A DNA stretch of 64,000 nucleotides, taken from assembly GCA_963778025.1 (NCBI GenBank), contig CAVZTA010000003.1, positions 496,001-560,000 of the forward strand. Direction: 5' to 3'. The first letter of the stretch is position 1, and each line of letters opens with the position of its first letter. This DNA comes from CAVZTA01 sp963778025 (GTDB lineage Bacteria > Chloroflexota > Limnocylindria > Limnocylindrales > CSP1-4). The notes under the pieces were generated by a model, which saw only the letters and a list, made by a program, of their open reading frames with translations, had not been told where the DNA came from and did not search any database. A program made the translations under genes and the position numbers. Of this stretch, positions 29,059 through 39,360 are shown piece after piece.

Positions 29059-29892
29059 GGGCCTGGATCTCCGTCGACATGGAGGGCATCGCCGGGGTCG
29101 GCGCGCCGGCACCCACCGAGCGCGGCGACAGCGGCTATCCCGCCGCGGTCGACCTCATGGTGGGCGAGGCCAACGCCGCGATCGAAGGCGCGCTGGCCGG
29201 TGGCGCGACGGACATCGTCGTGAATGACAGCCACGGTGGCATGGACAACCTGCTGTCCGCGGCGCTCCACCCGGCGGCGGTCGTGGTCAAGGGCCAGAAG
29301 CCGTGGTCGATGCTCGCGGGGGCGGATCCGGGCGCCGACCTCGGGCCGTTCGGCGTCGCCCTGTTCATCGGCTACCACGCTCGCGCGGGACACCCGACGG
29401 GCACGCTCGCGCACACGTACTCGATGCGCCCCACGCGCACGCGACTCGGCGGCCGCGACACCGGCGAGTACGGCTTCAACGCCGCGGTGCTCGGTGCGTG
29501 GGGCATCCCGGTCGGCCTCGTGGCGGGTGACGACGCGCTGGCCGCTGAGGTCGAACACTGGCTGCCATGGGCCGAGCGCGTCGAGGTCAAGCGGGCGATC
29601 GGCGGCAACGCCGCCGCGTCGCTCCACCCCGAGCGTGCCCGCGACGCGGTCCGCGCGGGCGCGCAGCGTGCCGTCGGAGCGGGCGCGGGCCGGCGAGCTG
29701 CGACCGCTCGTCATCGACCCGCCCGTGGTCATCGAGGTCGACTACGCGCGCGCCGTCCAGGCGGACCATGCGGCGATCGTGCCGCTCGTCGAGCGCGTCG
29801 GCGATCGCGGCATCCGCATCGAGGCCGACGATGTCATCACCGCGTACCGCGCGTTCCTCGCCGGGATCCGCCTCGCCTCCATCGTCGACTGA
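29055..29892 (+). CDS. M55 family D-aminopeptidase (DppA-like), one frameshift
   Basis: It starts at ATG 29055 (ATGA overlap with the MoaD-MoaE stop). The N-terminus holds the zinc motif SVDMEGIAGV, and later segments match M55 peptidases: VNDSHGGMDNLL, VALFIGYHARAG and GEYGFNAAVLGAWGIPVGLV. One extra G near 29684 breaks the frame; removal gives AVERARAGELRPLVI and about 278 residues to the stop at 29892. DppA enzymes are decameric cytoplasmic peptidases that cut D-amino-acid dipeptides, often in peptidoglycan recycling. Nothing in the neighbourhood names the substrate. Confidence 0.85.
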
Positions 29893-30138
29893 CCGCCTCG
29901 GGCACGCGGGGCCCGCCGCGGCGGTGAGGCCGAGGCCGCGCGACTTCCCGCCGTCTCCCGCATCTGACGGATGCGGATCGCGCACCCGAGTGCGTACCCT
30001 GTGCGCTCGCCAACCGATCGCAGGGACGTACATGCACGCCGAACCGGGTCGATGTTCCGGTCGCGTCATGAGCCCGTCGGTGAGCGGGGGGAGTCGGCAC
30101 GCCGCGCCGGTCCCTGCCCGGTCGCCCGCGCCGCCCAC

Positions 30139-32406
30139 ATGACGCCCGAGCAGACCGCCACCCTCCTCGCCACCAGCCGGGCGTTCATGCGAGCCCACGA
30201 CCAGGGCGCGCTCGCCGGCGAGATCGGGGCCGCCCTCGAGCGCATCGCGCGGCCCTGGAAGTGGACGGTCGGGTTCATCGACGACGGGCGGCTTCGGATC
30301 GTCGCCCATTCCGGGGTCTCGCAGGAGGAGCTCGCGACGATCCGGAGGCTGACGCGATGCCGCCGGGTCGCTGGCCGCCCGCGTGATCGCCGGCGCAGAG
30401 CTCTGGAGCGACAGGGACGAAGCGGCGCGCGGGCGGATCGGCGCGTATGCCGCGCGCTCCGGATTCGCCGTCCCGATCGTCGGCGAGAGCGGCGTCGTCG
30501 GCACCTTCTCCGCGATGTTCCCCGACGAGCGCGCGGTTCGAGGACGGCGACCGCGACACCCTCCGGCAGCTGGCGGCCGAGGCAGGCCTGGCGTTCGAGC
30601 TGCTCGCTTCACGCACGGCCCTCGAGCGCGAACGGCAGGACTCGTCCCGTGACGCACAGCTGGCCGGGATGCTCCTGCGTGTCAGCGAGGGCCTGGCGGG
30701 GCTGACCGATACCCGGGCCGTGACGCGGGCGATGGGCGAGGCGCTCCTCGGCTCGACCGGGGCGAGCATGGCGCTCGTCGGGCGGTTCGATGGGCAGCGG
30801 TTCGCGATCGCGGCAGCGGCCGGTCTGTCGCCCGAGCGCCTGGCGTTGCTGGGTCGGCTGGAACCCGTCACGGACAGGTTCGGCGTCACGCGCGAGCTCG
30901 CGGCCGGCCGGATGGTGGAGCTCGAGGAGCCCATCGCGGACGACATGTTCCCGGCGCCACTCGTCGGCAGCATGGTCCACATGCTGGCGACGCCGATCTT
31001 CCTGGCCGACCGGGTGTGGGGGTTCCTGGGCGTCGGTGTCCGGGCGGCGGACGCGTTCCTCGCCGACCGGGGCGAGGCGCTCCTGACCGGCCTCGCGACG
31101 ATCGCCGCGACCGCGCTGGCCCGCGCCGAGGCGGTCGAGCGTCTCGAGGCGCAGACCGATGCGCTCGAGAGCGCCGTCACGGAGCGGACCGCCCAGCTCC
31201 AGGAGGTGGTCGGAGAGCTGCAGCTGGCGAGCGAGGCCAAGACCGCCTTCCTGGCCAACGTCAGCCACGAGCTGCGGACACCGCTCACGGCCATCCTGGG
31301 CTTCTCGGAGCTCCTGCTGGCCGGGTCGGAGGGGCCGCTGACCGCCGGTCAGCGCGATGATCTCGAGACCGTCGTCCGCAGCTCGCGGCACCTCATGGAG
31401 CTCATCGACGACCTCATCGACGTCAGCCGGATCGAGACCGGGCGGATCGAGCTGGCGCCGGAGGTCGTGGAGCTGGACCGGCTGGCGAGGACGACGGTCG
31501 AGGAGGTCCGCGCGCTCGCCGGAGCGAAGGGCGTCACCCTGTCGGTCGAGCCGAGCACGCCGGTCGAGGTCGAGGCCGATCCGGGTCGCGTCCACGAGAT
31601 CGTCCTGAACCTGCTGAGCAACGCCGTGAAGTTCACGCCCAGCGACCGGTGCCGTCCGCATCACGGTCAGCGGTGACGACGTTTGGGGCACGGTCGAGGT
31701 GACCGACACCGGCATCGGCATCGCGGCGATCGACCACGAGCGGGTGTTCGAGAAGTTCGCCCGTCTCGGCGGTCCGCAGTACGCCGGGACCGGGCTCGGC
31801 CTGGCGATCAGTCGTGAGCTCGCGCGCCTTCACGGTGGCGACGTCACCGTCGAGTCCACGCTCGGCCTCGGCAGTCGCTTCTGCCTTCGCCTGCCACGGC
31901 GGATCGCCCCGCGCACGGCGGTCGGGACACCCGTCTCGACCTCGCCGCCCGCGGTCGGCCCAGGCCGCGACCCGATGAGCGAGCCACTGCCGCTGGTCCT
32001 CGTCGTCGACGACACGCCCGAGACACGGCGGCTCATGCGTCGCGTGCTCGAACGGGACCGTCTCCGCGTCGCCGAGGCGGGGACGGGGGAGGAGGCCCTG
32101 GAGCGGATCGTCGCGTTGCGGCCGGCCGCCGTGGTGCTGGATCTGCGGCTGCCCGCGATGTCGGGGTTCGAGGTCGCCCGGCGGGTCCGCGCCCATCCCG
32201 ACCCCGAGGTCGCGCGGACCGTGCTCCTCGCCTGCTCGGCATCGCTCCAGACCGAGGTGATCGAGGCCGCGCTCGAGGCGGGCTGCGACGCGTTCGAGGG
32301 CAAGCCGTTCGACGTGTCGACGTTCGCCGGCCGCGTGCGGGGCGTGATGGACGAGGGGCGCCGTGAGCGCGCCGACGCGCAGGCGGGTGTCGCGCCGGCC
32401 GACTGA
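30139..32406 (+). CDS. GAF-domain hybrid histidine kinase with C-terminal receiver, frame broken three times
   Basis: The frame is restored by removing extra bases near 30355, 30537 and 31649. Two GAF-like domains fill about residues 1-330 (SGFAVPIVGESGVVGTFSAM; ATPIFLADRVWGFLGVGV). A short coiled coil leads to the HisKA domain with phosphoacceptor FLANVSHELRTPLTAILGFS, then HATPase_c with NLLSNAVKFTP, DTGIGIA and GTGLGLAISRELARLHGG. After a Pro-rich linker, a receiver domain (LVLVVDDTPETRRLMRRVLE, phospho-Asp in VVLDLRLPAMSGFEVA) ends the protein. No membrane segments are seen, so sensing is cytoplasmic. No DNA-binding regulator is adjacent; the output is unknown. Confidence 0.85.
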
Positions 32407-32472
32407 CCGAACCATGCCCGGGCACGCGGACACGACCGTTCAGCGGCCCGGCCGAGCGCGATACTTCCGGCC

Positions 32473-34069
32473 ATGCCGCCTCGTCCGGACGACTTCGGCG
32501 ATCTCGACGCGCTGCGTGAGCGAGCGGCCTCCATCGCCGTCGCATGGGGTGTCCCGGCGGACCGCGCCACGACGGTCGGCCAGGAGCGGGCGCTGCTGCG
32601 CCTGTTCGGTGTCGCGGGGCTGGATCGCGCCGGGCGCCCGCTCGCCGGCGAGGTGGTCGACCACTACCTCGCGCCGGACCCGGGACGCCTCGCCGGCGGC
32701 ATCGCGATGCCGTTCGCGATGGCGCTCGTCGAGTACGACCTGGCGCCGCAGGAGCTGGCGCTCGAGGTCGCGTCGGGTGCCGTCGACCTGGGCGCCGAGG
32801 GGGAGCTGCTCCGGGAGCCGGATCGGCGCGCCGTCGCGGAGGCGGAGCTCGATCGACTCGTGCGCGGGGCGTTCGAGCGCATGGATGCCAACCGCCTCGC
32901 CCGCCGCGAGCTGCTGGACCTGCTGGGTGACGCCGATCGGCCGTGGATCGGGACGACGCTCCAGGAGCCCGCCCTGGCCGACGCGCTCGACGAAGCGAGC
33001 GAGGGCGTCGCCGCGGGCGTCGACCTGTTGCGGATCGACGTCCCGGTCGGGCGGGAGCTGGCCGATCGCCTGGCCGATGCGGGACTGGAGGTCGAGGGCT
33101 GGCGGCCCCGGCCGCGCTCCCGGGTCGCGCCGGGCTCGATCGACGGCGGCGAGGAGGTCCCGACCGGGATCCCAGCGTGCGCTCGCGGTGCTCCGCCGCG
33201 CCGTCGACGAGACCGCCGCCGGCCGGCGCTCGTACGTCCGGCTGGCGACCGAAGCGCCCGGCCTCGCCGCGCCCGAGCAGGCGGTCGTCGCGGCGTTCGA
33301 ACGGATCGACCTCGTGATCGCCGACGTGATGGCCGAGATCGTGGCGGGCCGCATCGACCCCGATCGCGCGCTCGCCGACCATGTGTTCGCCCATCGCCTG
33401 CTCGGCCGGTCCGGTGCCTCGGTGGTCCTGGGCGCGGGCCCGCTCGTCGTCGCGCCCGATCTCGAGTCGGGCGTGGCGTCCGATCACGCGACCCGCGCGG
33501 GTCGGGCGGTGGCCCTCCAGCTGCTGGCGGTCGCGCTCGCGCGTCGTGATGGCCTGGAGCCGGAGCGCGCCGTCGTCGTGGCGCTCCCGGATTGGGCGCT
33601 CAGCGAGGCGTCCGGCGTGGCACGCGCCGCGGGCGAGATCGCGCTCCGTCGGGCGCTCTTCCCGGAGCACCCCCTGGCGTTCATCGAGCCACCCGGTGAC
33701 GACCGCGCGAGCGCCCGCTGGTCGGCGCTCGTGGCGGCGCTCCTGCCGCATCTCGGCGAGGTGGGACTGGTCATCCGGCAGGCCGGCCCCGGCCTCGCGC
33801 GCCGCTCGATCGCGATCCGCATGGCCGCGGAGGTCGCTCGATCGCTCGGCTCCTCGCGTGACGCCGGTCCGCTCGTGGGCGAGGTGGCGGAGCATGCCCG
33901 ACGCACCGCGGCCGTCGCCGGGCAGACCCTGGAGTCGCTGTCGACCGACGGCTGGCGCGCCGTCCTCGGGTCGGGGATCACGATCGACCGGGCCCATCGC
34001 CTCGGCGCCGATCGGGTGACCGAACGGAGCGGCCCGGATCCGCTCGCCGCGCGCGCCGGCCGGACCTGA
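32473..34069 (+). CDS. D-lysine/ornithine aminomutase alpha-subunit-like protein, one frameshift
   Basis: About 531 residues after removal of one extra base near 33169. Long segments resemble the alpha subunit of adenosylcobalamin- and PLP-dependent lysine 5,6- and ornithine 4,5-aminomutases: GSQRALAVLRRAVDETAAGR, YVRLATEAPGLAAPEQAVV, FERIDLVIADVMAEIV, VVLGAGPLVVAPDLESGV and TRAGRAVALQLLAVALAR. In known enzymes this TIM-barrel subunit works with a separate cobalamin-binding beta subunit. No beta subunit and no other lysine-fermentation gene is present here. It could form an enzyme with a partner encoded elsewhere or have a new role. Family assignment is from memory of the conserved core. Confidence 0.68.
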
Positions 34070-34087
34070 CCCTGCCCGATCGAGGGA

Positions 34088-35774
34088 TCAGTTCGCCGGG
34101 GCGTCGAACTCGACCACCCACACGTCTCGGGTATACGGCGCCTCGGCCTCTTCGACGGTGAACCACACCGCGTCGCCGAGCGCCGTCTCGGTCGACCCGC
34201 CGGCACCGGTCGGGGCGATCTTCGTGGTGACGCTCGAGAGCAAGCGTGCCGGCTCCCACGTTTCGCGGTCGCGCGACACCTGCCACAAGCCGTCTTCGGA
34301 CTGGTCGGGCGTCTTGACCCAGCCTCCGGCGACCTTGATCCCTGGCGGCGCGTTCGGGGAAGGGGCCGAGCGTCCAGGTCTCGAGGTCGGTGGATGCCCA
34401 TCTCGTGCTGCCGTCGCGGTTCACGATGTAGGTCCTGACACCGTCGGTCTCGTCGACCCAGAGGTCGTCCGAAACCAGCGGTGCCCCGTCTGTGGCGACA
34501 AGGACATCCCCACCGGTCCAGGTGCGCCCATCCGTGGACCGGAACAGGTGCACCTGGCCGGTCGCGTCGGGGGCGATGGCGACGGCGCCGTCGGGTCCGT
34601 CATCCACGATGCCCGGCAAGGCGTTCGGACCGACCGGCAGGTCGGCCGGTACCCATCGATCGCCGTCGAGCAGGAACAGTCCCTGCTCCACGATCTCGCC
34701 GCGTCGCACCCAGGCATCGACGAAGCCCATGTCCACGCCCTCCACGCGCCCGACCTCGCGGCCATGGGCATCGAGGAACCGGACCGCTCCGGCAGCCTCC
34801 CGCACCGTGATCGGGCCAAGATCCTTCGGGCCGCCCTCGCTCCTTCGCCGGTTCAGGCGCGCGATATAGCCGCCATGGTCGTCCTGCGCGAGGGCCACGG
34901 GCTCACCCGGATGACCCAGCAACGCGCCCGGGTCCGCGGCGGTGAACCGGACCCACATGGCCGGGTGCCCGGCGATGGTCACCGGCCTCGGGAGATCCGG
35001 GTCCCAGGGGATGGCGGGTCCGGGCGAGCGGATCGCGCTGCCGTCGGCCGTCTGCCATGGCCCCAGGTCGTCCGACCACCACACCCCGGCTGGATGCCCC
35101 GACAGGAACCATGAGCGATCGCCGCTGACGAAGAACGACGCGTTCGGGTCCGTCGTCGGCAGCGGGATCGGCCGGCGCGTCGTCAGGAGACCCTCGGACA
35201 CCGAGAGCGAGGGCGTGCGATCCGTGCACCGCAGCTCCGTGCTGTCCGGAGCGCAGTCGAACCCCGAGCTGCCGCCCCTGAACCACAGGAATTGACCGTC
35301 GGGCAACCGCAACGGGACGGGATCCGGGAAGGTCGTGCCGTCGCCCTGCCAATGCACCCAGCGCGCCGTCCCGAGCGGCGTGTCGACCGCGCCGTGCGCG
35401 ATCCCGGTCGGGACGTCCGTGGGGACGACGCCGGTGGTCCCGAGCCCATCGGCCGTCGCGCTGCTCGACGGGGCGCTCACCGGTGCCGCCGTGACGCGCA
35501 CGATCGGGGGCGGCGTGTCGCGATGCTCCATCCCGGCGATCAGGAGACCGCCTCCGACCGCGCCGAGACCCGTGAGGGTGGCAGCGACGAGCAGGAGCAT
35601 CCGCCGGCGTCCGCCGTCGATGACGCGGATCCCGTGCGGCCGGTCAGCGACCGGGATCGTGCGCGGGATGGCGAGCACGCGCTCGACGAACTCCGGCGGC
35701 GTCGACGCCGGGGCGCGGCCGGCCAGCCACGCGGAGAGCCGCGCCTCGAGCTCGGGGGTCATCTCGGTGCCCAT
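34088..35774 (-). CDS. membrane-anchored anti-sigma-like protein with large extracytoplasmic BNR-type domain
   Basis: The start ATG 35774 overlaps the sigma-factor region. The cytoplasmic N-terminus (MTPELEARLSAWLAGRAPAS, about 50 residues) resembles the short N-termini of anti-sigma factors. One membrane segment follows (MLLLVAATLTGLGAVGGGLLIA), then about 470 extracytoplasmic residues. These include several Asp-box-like elements (STDGRTW, STDLETW, SRDRETW) as in BNR/sialidase propellers. An extra C in a CCCC run near 34355 shifts the frame before the C-terminal DVWVVEFDAPAN. With the adjacent ECF gene it forms a plausible envelope-sensing pair, the propeller acting as sensor; this is inference. 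Confidence 0.75.
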
Positions 35775-36333
35775 CACTCGTCCCCCGCGTCGCGCTCGCG
35801 AGCTCGGCCTGGAGCAACTCGAGCGCGTGGTGCAGGCGCGACTTGATCGTCCCGGCCGGCGCCCCGACGCGATCGGCGATCTGATCCACCGTGAGGTCGG
35901 CATAGAAGCGCAGCGCGACCGCGATCCGCTGGTCCGGGTTGAGCACGTTGAAGGCGCGTCCGATCGCGTCACGCTCCACGCTGTCGCGCAGCGCGTCCGG
36001 CGCGGCGAGGGTGGCCGCCATGAGCTCGCTGATGTCCGTCACGGGTCGGCGCCTGCGCCGGCGCAACCGGTCGCGACACTCGTTGACGACCATCCGCGCG
36101 ACCCACGCGTCGAACCGTTCAGGATCACGCAGGGCGCCCCAGCCACGCCACGCCTGCTCCATCGCGTCCTGGACGGCGTCCTGGGCGTCGGTCTCATCGC
36201 CCAGGATCACGGACGCCAGCCGATAGTGGTCGTGGAGGCGCGATTCGACGTAGCGGATGAAGCGCGCTTCGCGCTGATCGATCCGTGGCGCGGGCCGCTC
36301 CAGCGTGGGGCTGGTCATCCGTACTTCGCTCAC
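35644..36333 (-). CDS. ECF (sigma-70 family) RNA polymerase sigma factor
   Basis: Region 2 is seen as VILGDETDAQDAVQDAMEQAWRG split around DAQDAVQDA, and region 4 as FYADLTVDQIADRVGAPAGT, the helix-turn-helix that reads the -35 element, followed by IKSRLHHALELLQAEL. The start is GTG 36333 or ATG 36318. As given, the frame runs past the usual end and overlaps the anti-sigma start by 130 nt. A base slip after LELLQAELA would give a stop at 35776 with a TGATG overlap to the anti-sigma ATG, which is the more natural structure. It probably controls its own operon. Confidence 0.88.
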   Translation of the reverse strand: MSEVRMTSPTLERPAPRIDQREARFIRYVESRLHDHYRLASVILGDETDAQDAVQDAMEQAWRGWGALRDPERFDAWVARMVVNECRDRLRRRRRRPVTDISELMAATLAAPDALRDSVERDAIGRAFNVLNPDQRIAVALRFYADLTVDQIADRVGAPAGTIKSRLHHALELLQAELASATRGTSDGHRDDPRARGAALRVAGRPRPGVDAAGVRRARARHPAHDPGR

Positions 36334-36415
36334 GCCCCATACGACGCCGGCGCCGTGGCAGAACGTTCAGTCGTCGTCCTCGGTGATGTCCGGGGACGGC
36401 TTGACGGCTACGAGA

Positions 36416-36727
36416 TCATCCGGGCGCCCCTACGATGGCGCTTCGCCACGGTGTCGCCGTCTCGCTGCCGCCGCTGACGGCCGGGATGACATGGAGCGTC
36501 GCACCCGGCGGGAGCGGCGTCTCGAGGCCCGCACGCTCCCCGTCGACGAACACGTTGAGATGCCGGCGCAGGACCGGGCCCGGGTCGCACACGCGGTCGA
36601 GCAGCCCGGGCCATCGGGCGTCGAGGGCCATGAGCGCCTCGCCCACCGTGGCCCCGTCCACCTCGGCGCGCCGCTCCGAGCCGTTGACGAGCGCCACGAG
36701 CGAGCGCGGCAGCACGACCGTGGACAT
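36416..36727 (-). CDS. MoaD/ThiS-like ubiquitin-fold protein with tail after Gly-Gly
   Basis: 103 residues with the beta-grasp pattern of MoaD/ThiS proteins (VGEALMALDARWPGLLDRV, LNVFVDGERAGLETPLPPG, ATLHVIPAVSGG). In sulphur carriers the Gly-Gly must be C-terminal; here it is followed by 16 residues (SETATPWRSAIVGAPG) before the stop. Either a peptidase removes the tail or a late frameshift hides the true end. It is 12 nt downstream of the BNR-propeller gene in the same operon. It is a different protein from the MoaD domain at 28255, so a role outside molybdopterin synthesis is possible. Confidence 0.75.
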   Translation of the reverse strand: MSTVVLPRSLVALVNGSERRAEVDGATVGEALMALDARWPGLLDRVCDPGPVLRRHLNVFVDGERAGLETPLPPGATLHVIPAVSGGSETATPWRSAIVGAPG

Positions 36728-36739
36728 CGCGGACCCGCG

Positions 36740-37815
36740 TCAGTCGACGACCGCCGTCTCGACCGACCAGATGGCCGGCAGATCGTCGGCGATCCGGCGC
36801 CACGAGACGCCCTCGTCCGACGAGCCGAACAACGATCCGGTCGAGGTCCCGAAGTAGACGCCGGCCGGCGTCAGTGGATCGACGGCCATCGCCTCGCGGA
36901 GGACGCCGATGTGGGCGTGCTCCTGCGGCAGGCCGTCGGCGTGGCGCTCCCAGGTATCGCCGCCGTCGACCGTCCGGTACACGGCGGCCGCCGCCATCGG
37001 GCATCGTGCGGCCCTTGTCCGGCGGACTCAGCGGGATGGTCCAGGCCACCTTCGGGTCGCGCGGATGGGCTGCCATGACGAACCCGAAGTCCGACGGCAG
37101 CGAGCCCGTGATCTCCTGCCACGTCGCCGCCGCCGTCGAGCGAGCGATACATGCCGCAGTGGTTCTGCTGGTACAGATGCTCCGGCTCACCGGCGGCGAG
37201 CGTGAACTTGTGGACGCACTGGCCGAATTCCGGCGGCGGCCCGGGGTAGAAGTCGGCGCGGACTCCCTGGTTGCGCGTCGCCCAGGACGCGCCGCCATCA
37301 TGCGTCTCGAACACCCCGACCGACGAGATGCCGACCCACAGCCGGTCGTGGTCGGTGGGGTGGGGGACGATCGTGTGGAGGATGAGCCCGCCGTTGCCGG
37401 GCACCCACTCGGGACGTGAGGGGTGCTCGGTGAGCCCCGTGACGTGCTCCCACGTCGCGCCGCGGTCGGTGCTTCGGAACAGGCCCGCCGGCTCCACGCC
37501 CGCGTAGAGCGTCCCGTTCGCCGGCGCCAGGCTCCAGACGGTGGTCACCGGGTCGCTGCCGGCGTCGTACGCGAGGCCCGCGCTCGACTGCGTCCAGGTC
37601 CGCAGCAGGTCGTCGGATGCGAACACGGTCGCGCCGTACCACGGGCTGCCGCCTGCGGCGTACGTCCGGCCGGTCGCCGGATCGTGGACGATGTCGTGGA
37701 TGGGCATGCCCTCGCACAGCGGCCCCCGTACCGACCAGTCCTGCCGGCGCGCGTCGGACTCGAGGACGAACGCCCCCTTCCGCGTCCCGACCAGGAGCGC
37801 GATCCGATCACCCAT
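36740..37815 (-). CDS. BNR/Asp-box beta-propeller protein (sialidase-like fold), two frameshifts
   Basis: It starts at ATG 37815 with no signal peptide (MGDRIALLVGTRKGAFVLES). Asp-box repeats recur: SDDLLRTW, STDRGATW, THDGGASW, VDGGDTW and SSDEGVSW, the signature of BNR propellers related to sialidases and VPS10-type repeats. Two extra bases, near 37130 and at 36998, break the frame; correction gives about 358 residues. Despite automatic names such as exo-alpha-sialidase, no sialidase catalytic Arg triad can be claimed and the protein looks cytoplasmic. The MoaD/ThiS-like gene follows immediately, so the two products may work together. Confidence 0.8.
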
Positions 37816-37915
37816 CTGCGTCCTCCTCGTGCGCCCATGGCGCCGCGAACCACCGGTGCGTGCCGGCCCTCACCTCAGACGACGTTCGGTCCCGGACTCA
37901 TCGACAACGTCCGCG

Positions 37916-38355
37916 TCAGATCACGTCGAGCGTGATCGCCTCGCGCTCGGTGACCACGAGCCCGCACGTCGGGCAATGCCAGCGGGCCTCGAGCGGCGTC
38001 CCGCACAGGACGTGGCGGAGCGGCTCCGGCGCGTCCGGTCCCTCGCGCGCGACGCCCCAGTCGGCGAGCAGGCGCAGCGCCCCGGCCAGCTCGGCGCCGT
38101 CGGCCGTGAGCGCGTACTCCATGCGCACCGGGCCGATGCGAGTACGGGACGGCCCGCACGATGCCCGACCGCTCGAGCCGGCGGAGCCGGTCGGTCAGGA
38201 TGTTCGGGGCGATGCCGGTGACGCGCTCGCCCAGCTCGTTGAAGCGGCGCGGGCCATCGAGCAGCGCCTCGACGAGCAGCAGGCTCCAGCGATCGCCGAC
38301 CCGGTCGAGGGCGGCTGCGAGCGGTGACGGCGGCCGCGGCCGCGGGCTCCTGCAT
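37916..38355 (-). CDS. HxlR-family transcriptional regulator, frame broken
   Basis: The winged-helix core is clear: LAAALDRVGDRWSLLLVEAL, DGPRRFNELGERVTGIAPNI and LTDRLRRLERSGIV, the HxlR signature. The C-terminal part continues in another frame (RMEYALTADGAELAGALRLL, then HCPTCGLVV, a Cys pair that might sense redox or bind zinc) to TGA at 37916. Extra bases near 38128 and near the start interrupt it. ATG 38355 is preferred over GTG 38426 because the latter would place the palindrome at 38403-38420 inside the gene. It is divergent from the twin proteases and probably controls them and itself. Confidence 0.8.
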
Positions 38356-38402
38356 GCAGCGAGATGGTACTCGCCGGGGGTTGCATCGCTCGCTGTGCCG
38401 GT

Positions 38403-38420
38403 AGTAACTTGCAAGTCACT
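38403..38420. promoter_or_regulatory. palindromic operator between HxlR and the protease operon
   Basis: AGTAACTTGCAAGTCACT is an 18-bp palindrome with one mismatch, AT-rich against its GC-rich surroundings. It lies 41 bp before ATG 38461 and 48 bp before the regulator's ATG 38355. ACTT...AAGT symmetry is common at HxlR-family sites, so this is the likely binding site. Confidence 0.75.
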
Positions 38421-38460
38421 AGTCACCTACTCACTGCGACCAAGGAGACCCTTCGCACCA

Positions 38461-39357
38461 TGAGCGTCCTCGAAGAGCTCCAGGCGGCCGTCGCGTCGGT
38501 CGCGCGAGCAGGTCGGTCCCGCGGTCGTCGGCATCGGGCAGCGGCAGCGCGGCTCGGGCGTCGTCGTCGCCGACGGCCGCGTCGTCACGAACGCCCACAA
38601 CCTGCGCGGCGGCGAGACCACCGTTCGCTTCGCCGATGGCCGGACCGCGACCGGGCGGGTCGCCGGCGTCGACTGGGACGGCGACCTCGCGGTCGTCGAG
38701 GTCGACACGACCGGCGCCACGCCGCTCGCGATACGGCGACGGGCAGCCGGCGTCGGCGCGGCGGTGTTCGGCGCCGCGGCCACGCCCAGCGGCGCGCCGC
38801 GCGTCACCGTCGGCTTCGTCTCCAGCGTCGAGCGCGCGTTCCGCGGCCCGGGCGGCCGGCGGATCGCCGGCTCGATCGAGCACACGGCGCCGCTCGCGTC
38901 CGGCTCGTCGGGCGGGGCGGTCGTCGACGCCGCGGGCAAGCTCGTCGGGCTCAACACCAACCGCGTCGGCGAGGGCTTCTATCTCGCGCTGCCGGCCGAC
39001 GCCACGTTCCAGGAGCGGGTCGACGCCCTCGCCCGTGGCGAGGCGCCCAGCCGGCCCGCGGCTGGGCATCGCGGTCGCGCCCAGCGCGATCGCCATCCGC
39101 ATGCGGCAGTCGGTCGGCCTGCCCGCCCGCGAGGGCCTCCTCGTGCGGGGCGTCGAGGACGACAGCCTCGCGTCGCAAGGCCGGCATCCTCGAGGGCGAC
39201 CTCATCGTCGAGGTCGGCGGCCAGGCGGTGAGCGAGGTCGATGCGCTGTACGAGCTCCTCGGCAAGGTGGAGCTCCCGTTCGAGGTCAAGCTGGTCCGCG
39301 GCGACCGAGGAGCGCACGGTCTCGGTCGGTGGCGGCGACGCGCAGGGGGAGGCGTAG
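38461..39357 (+). CDS. HtrA-like S1C serine protease with PDZ domain (first of pair), several frameshifts
   Basis: With extra bases removed near 38503 (gcg-c-gag), 38733, 39055, 39176 and 39307 (gac-c-gag), the protein reads MSVLEELQAAVASVAEQVGP to the stop at 39357, about 297 residues. The chymotrypsin-like triad is visible: His in RVVTNAHNLRGG, Asp in DWDGDLAVVEV and Ser in SGSSGGAVVDAAGK. A PDZ-like domain follows (GLLVRGVEDDSLASQ, LEGDLIVEVGGQAV). There is no signal peptide or membrane anchor, so it should be cytoplasmic, which is unusual for HtrA proteins. The second protease starts 3 nt later. Confidence 0.8.
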
Positions 39358-39360
39358 GCG

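Noticed and set aside
26260..29112. A 950-codon minus-strand open frame
   Set aside because: It lies opposite the MoaD-MoaE fusion and the membrane-protein gene and has low-complexity composition; it is a shadow frame.
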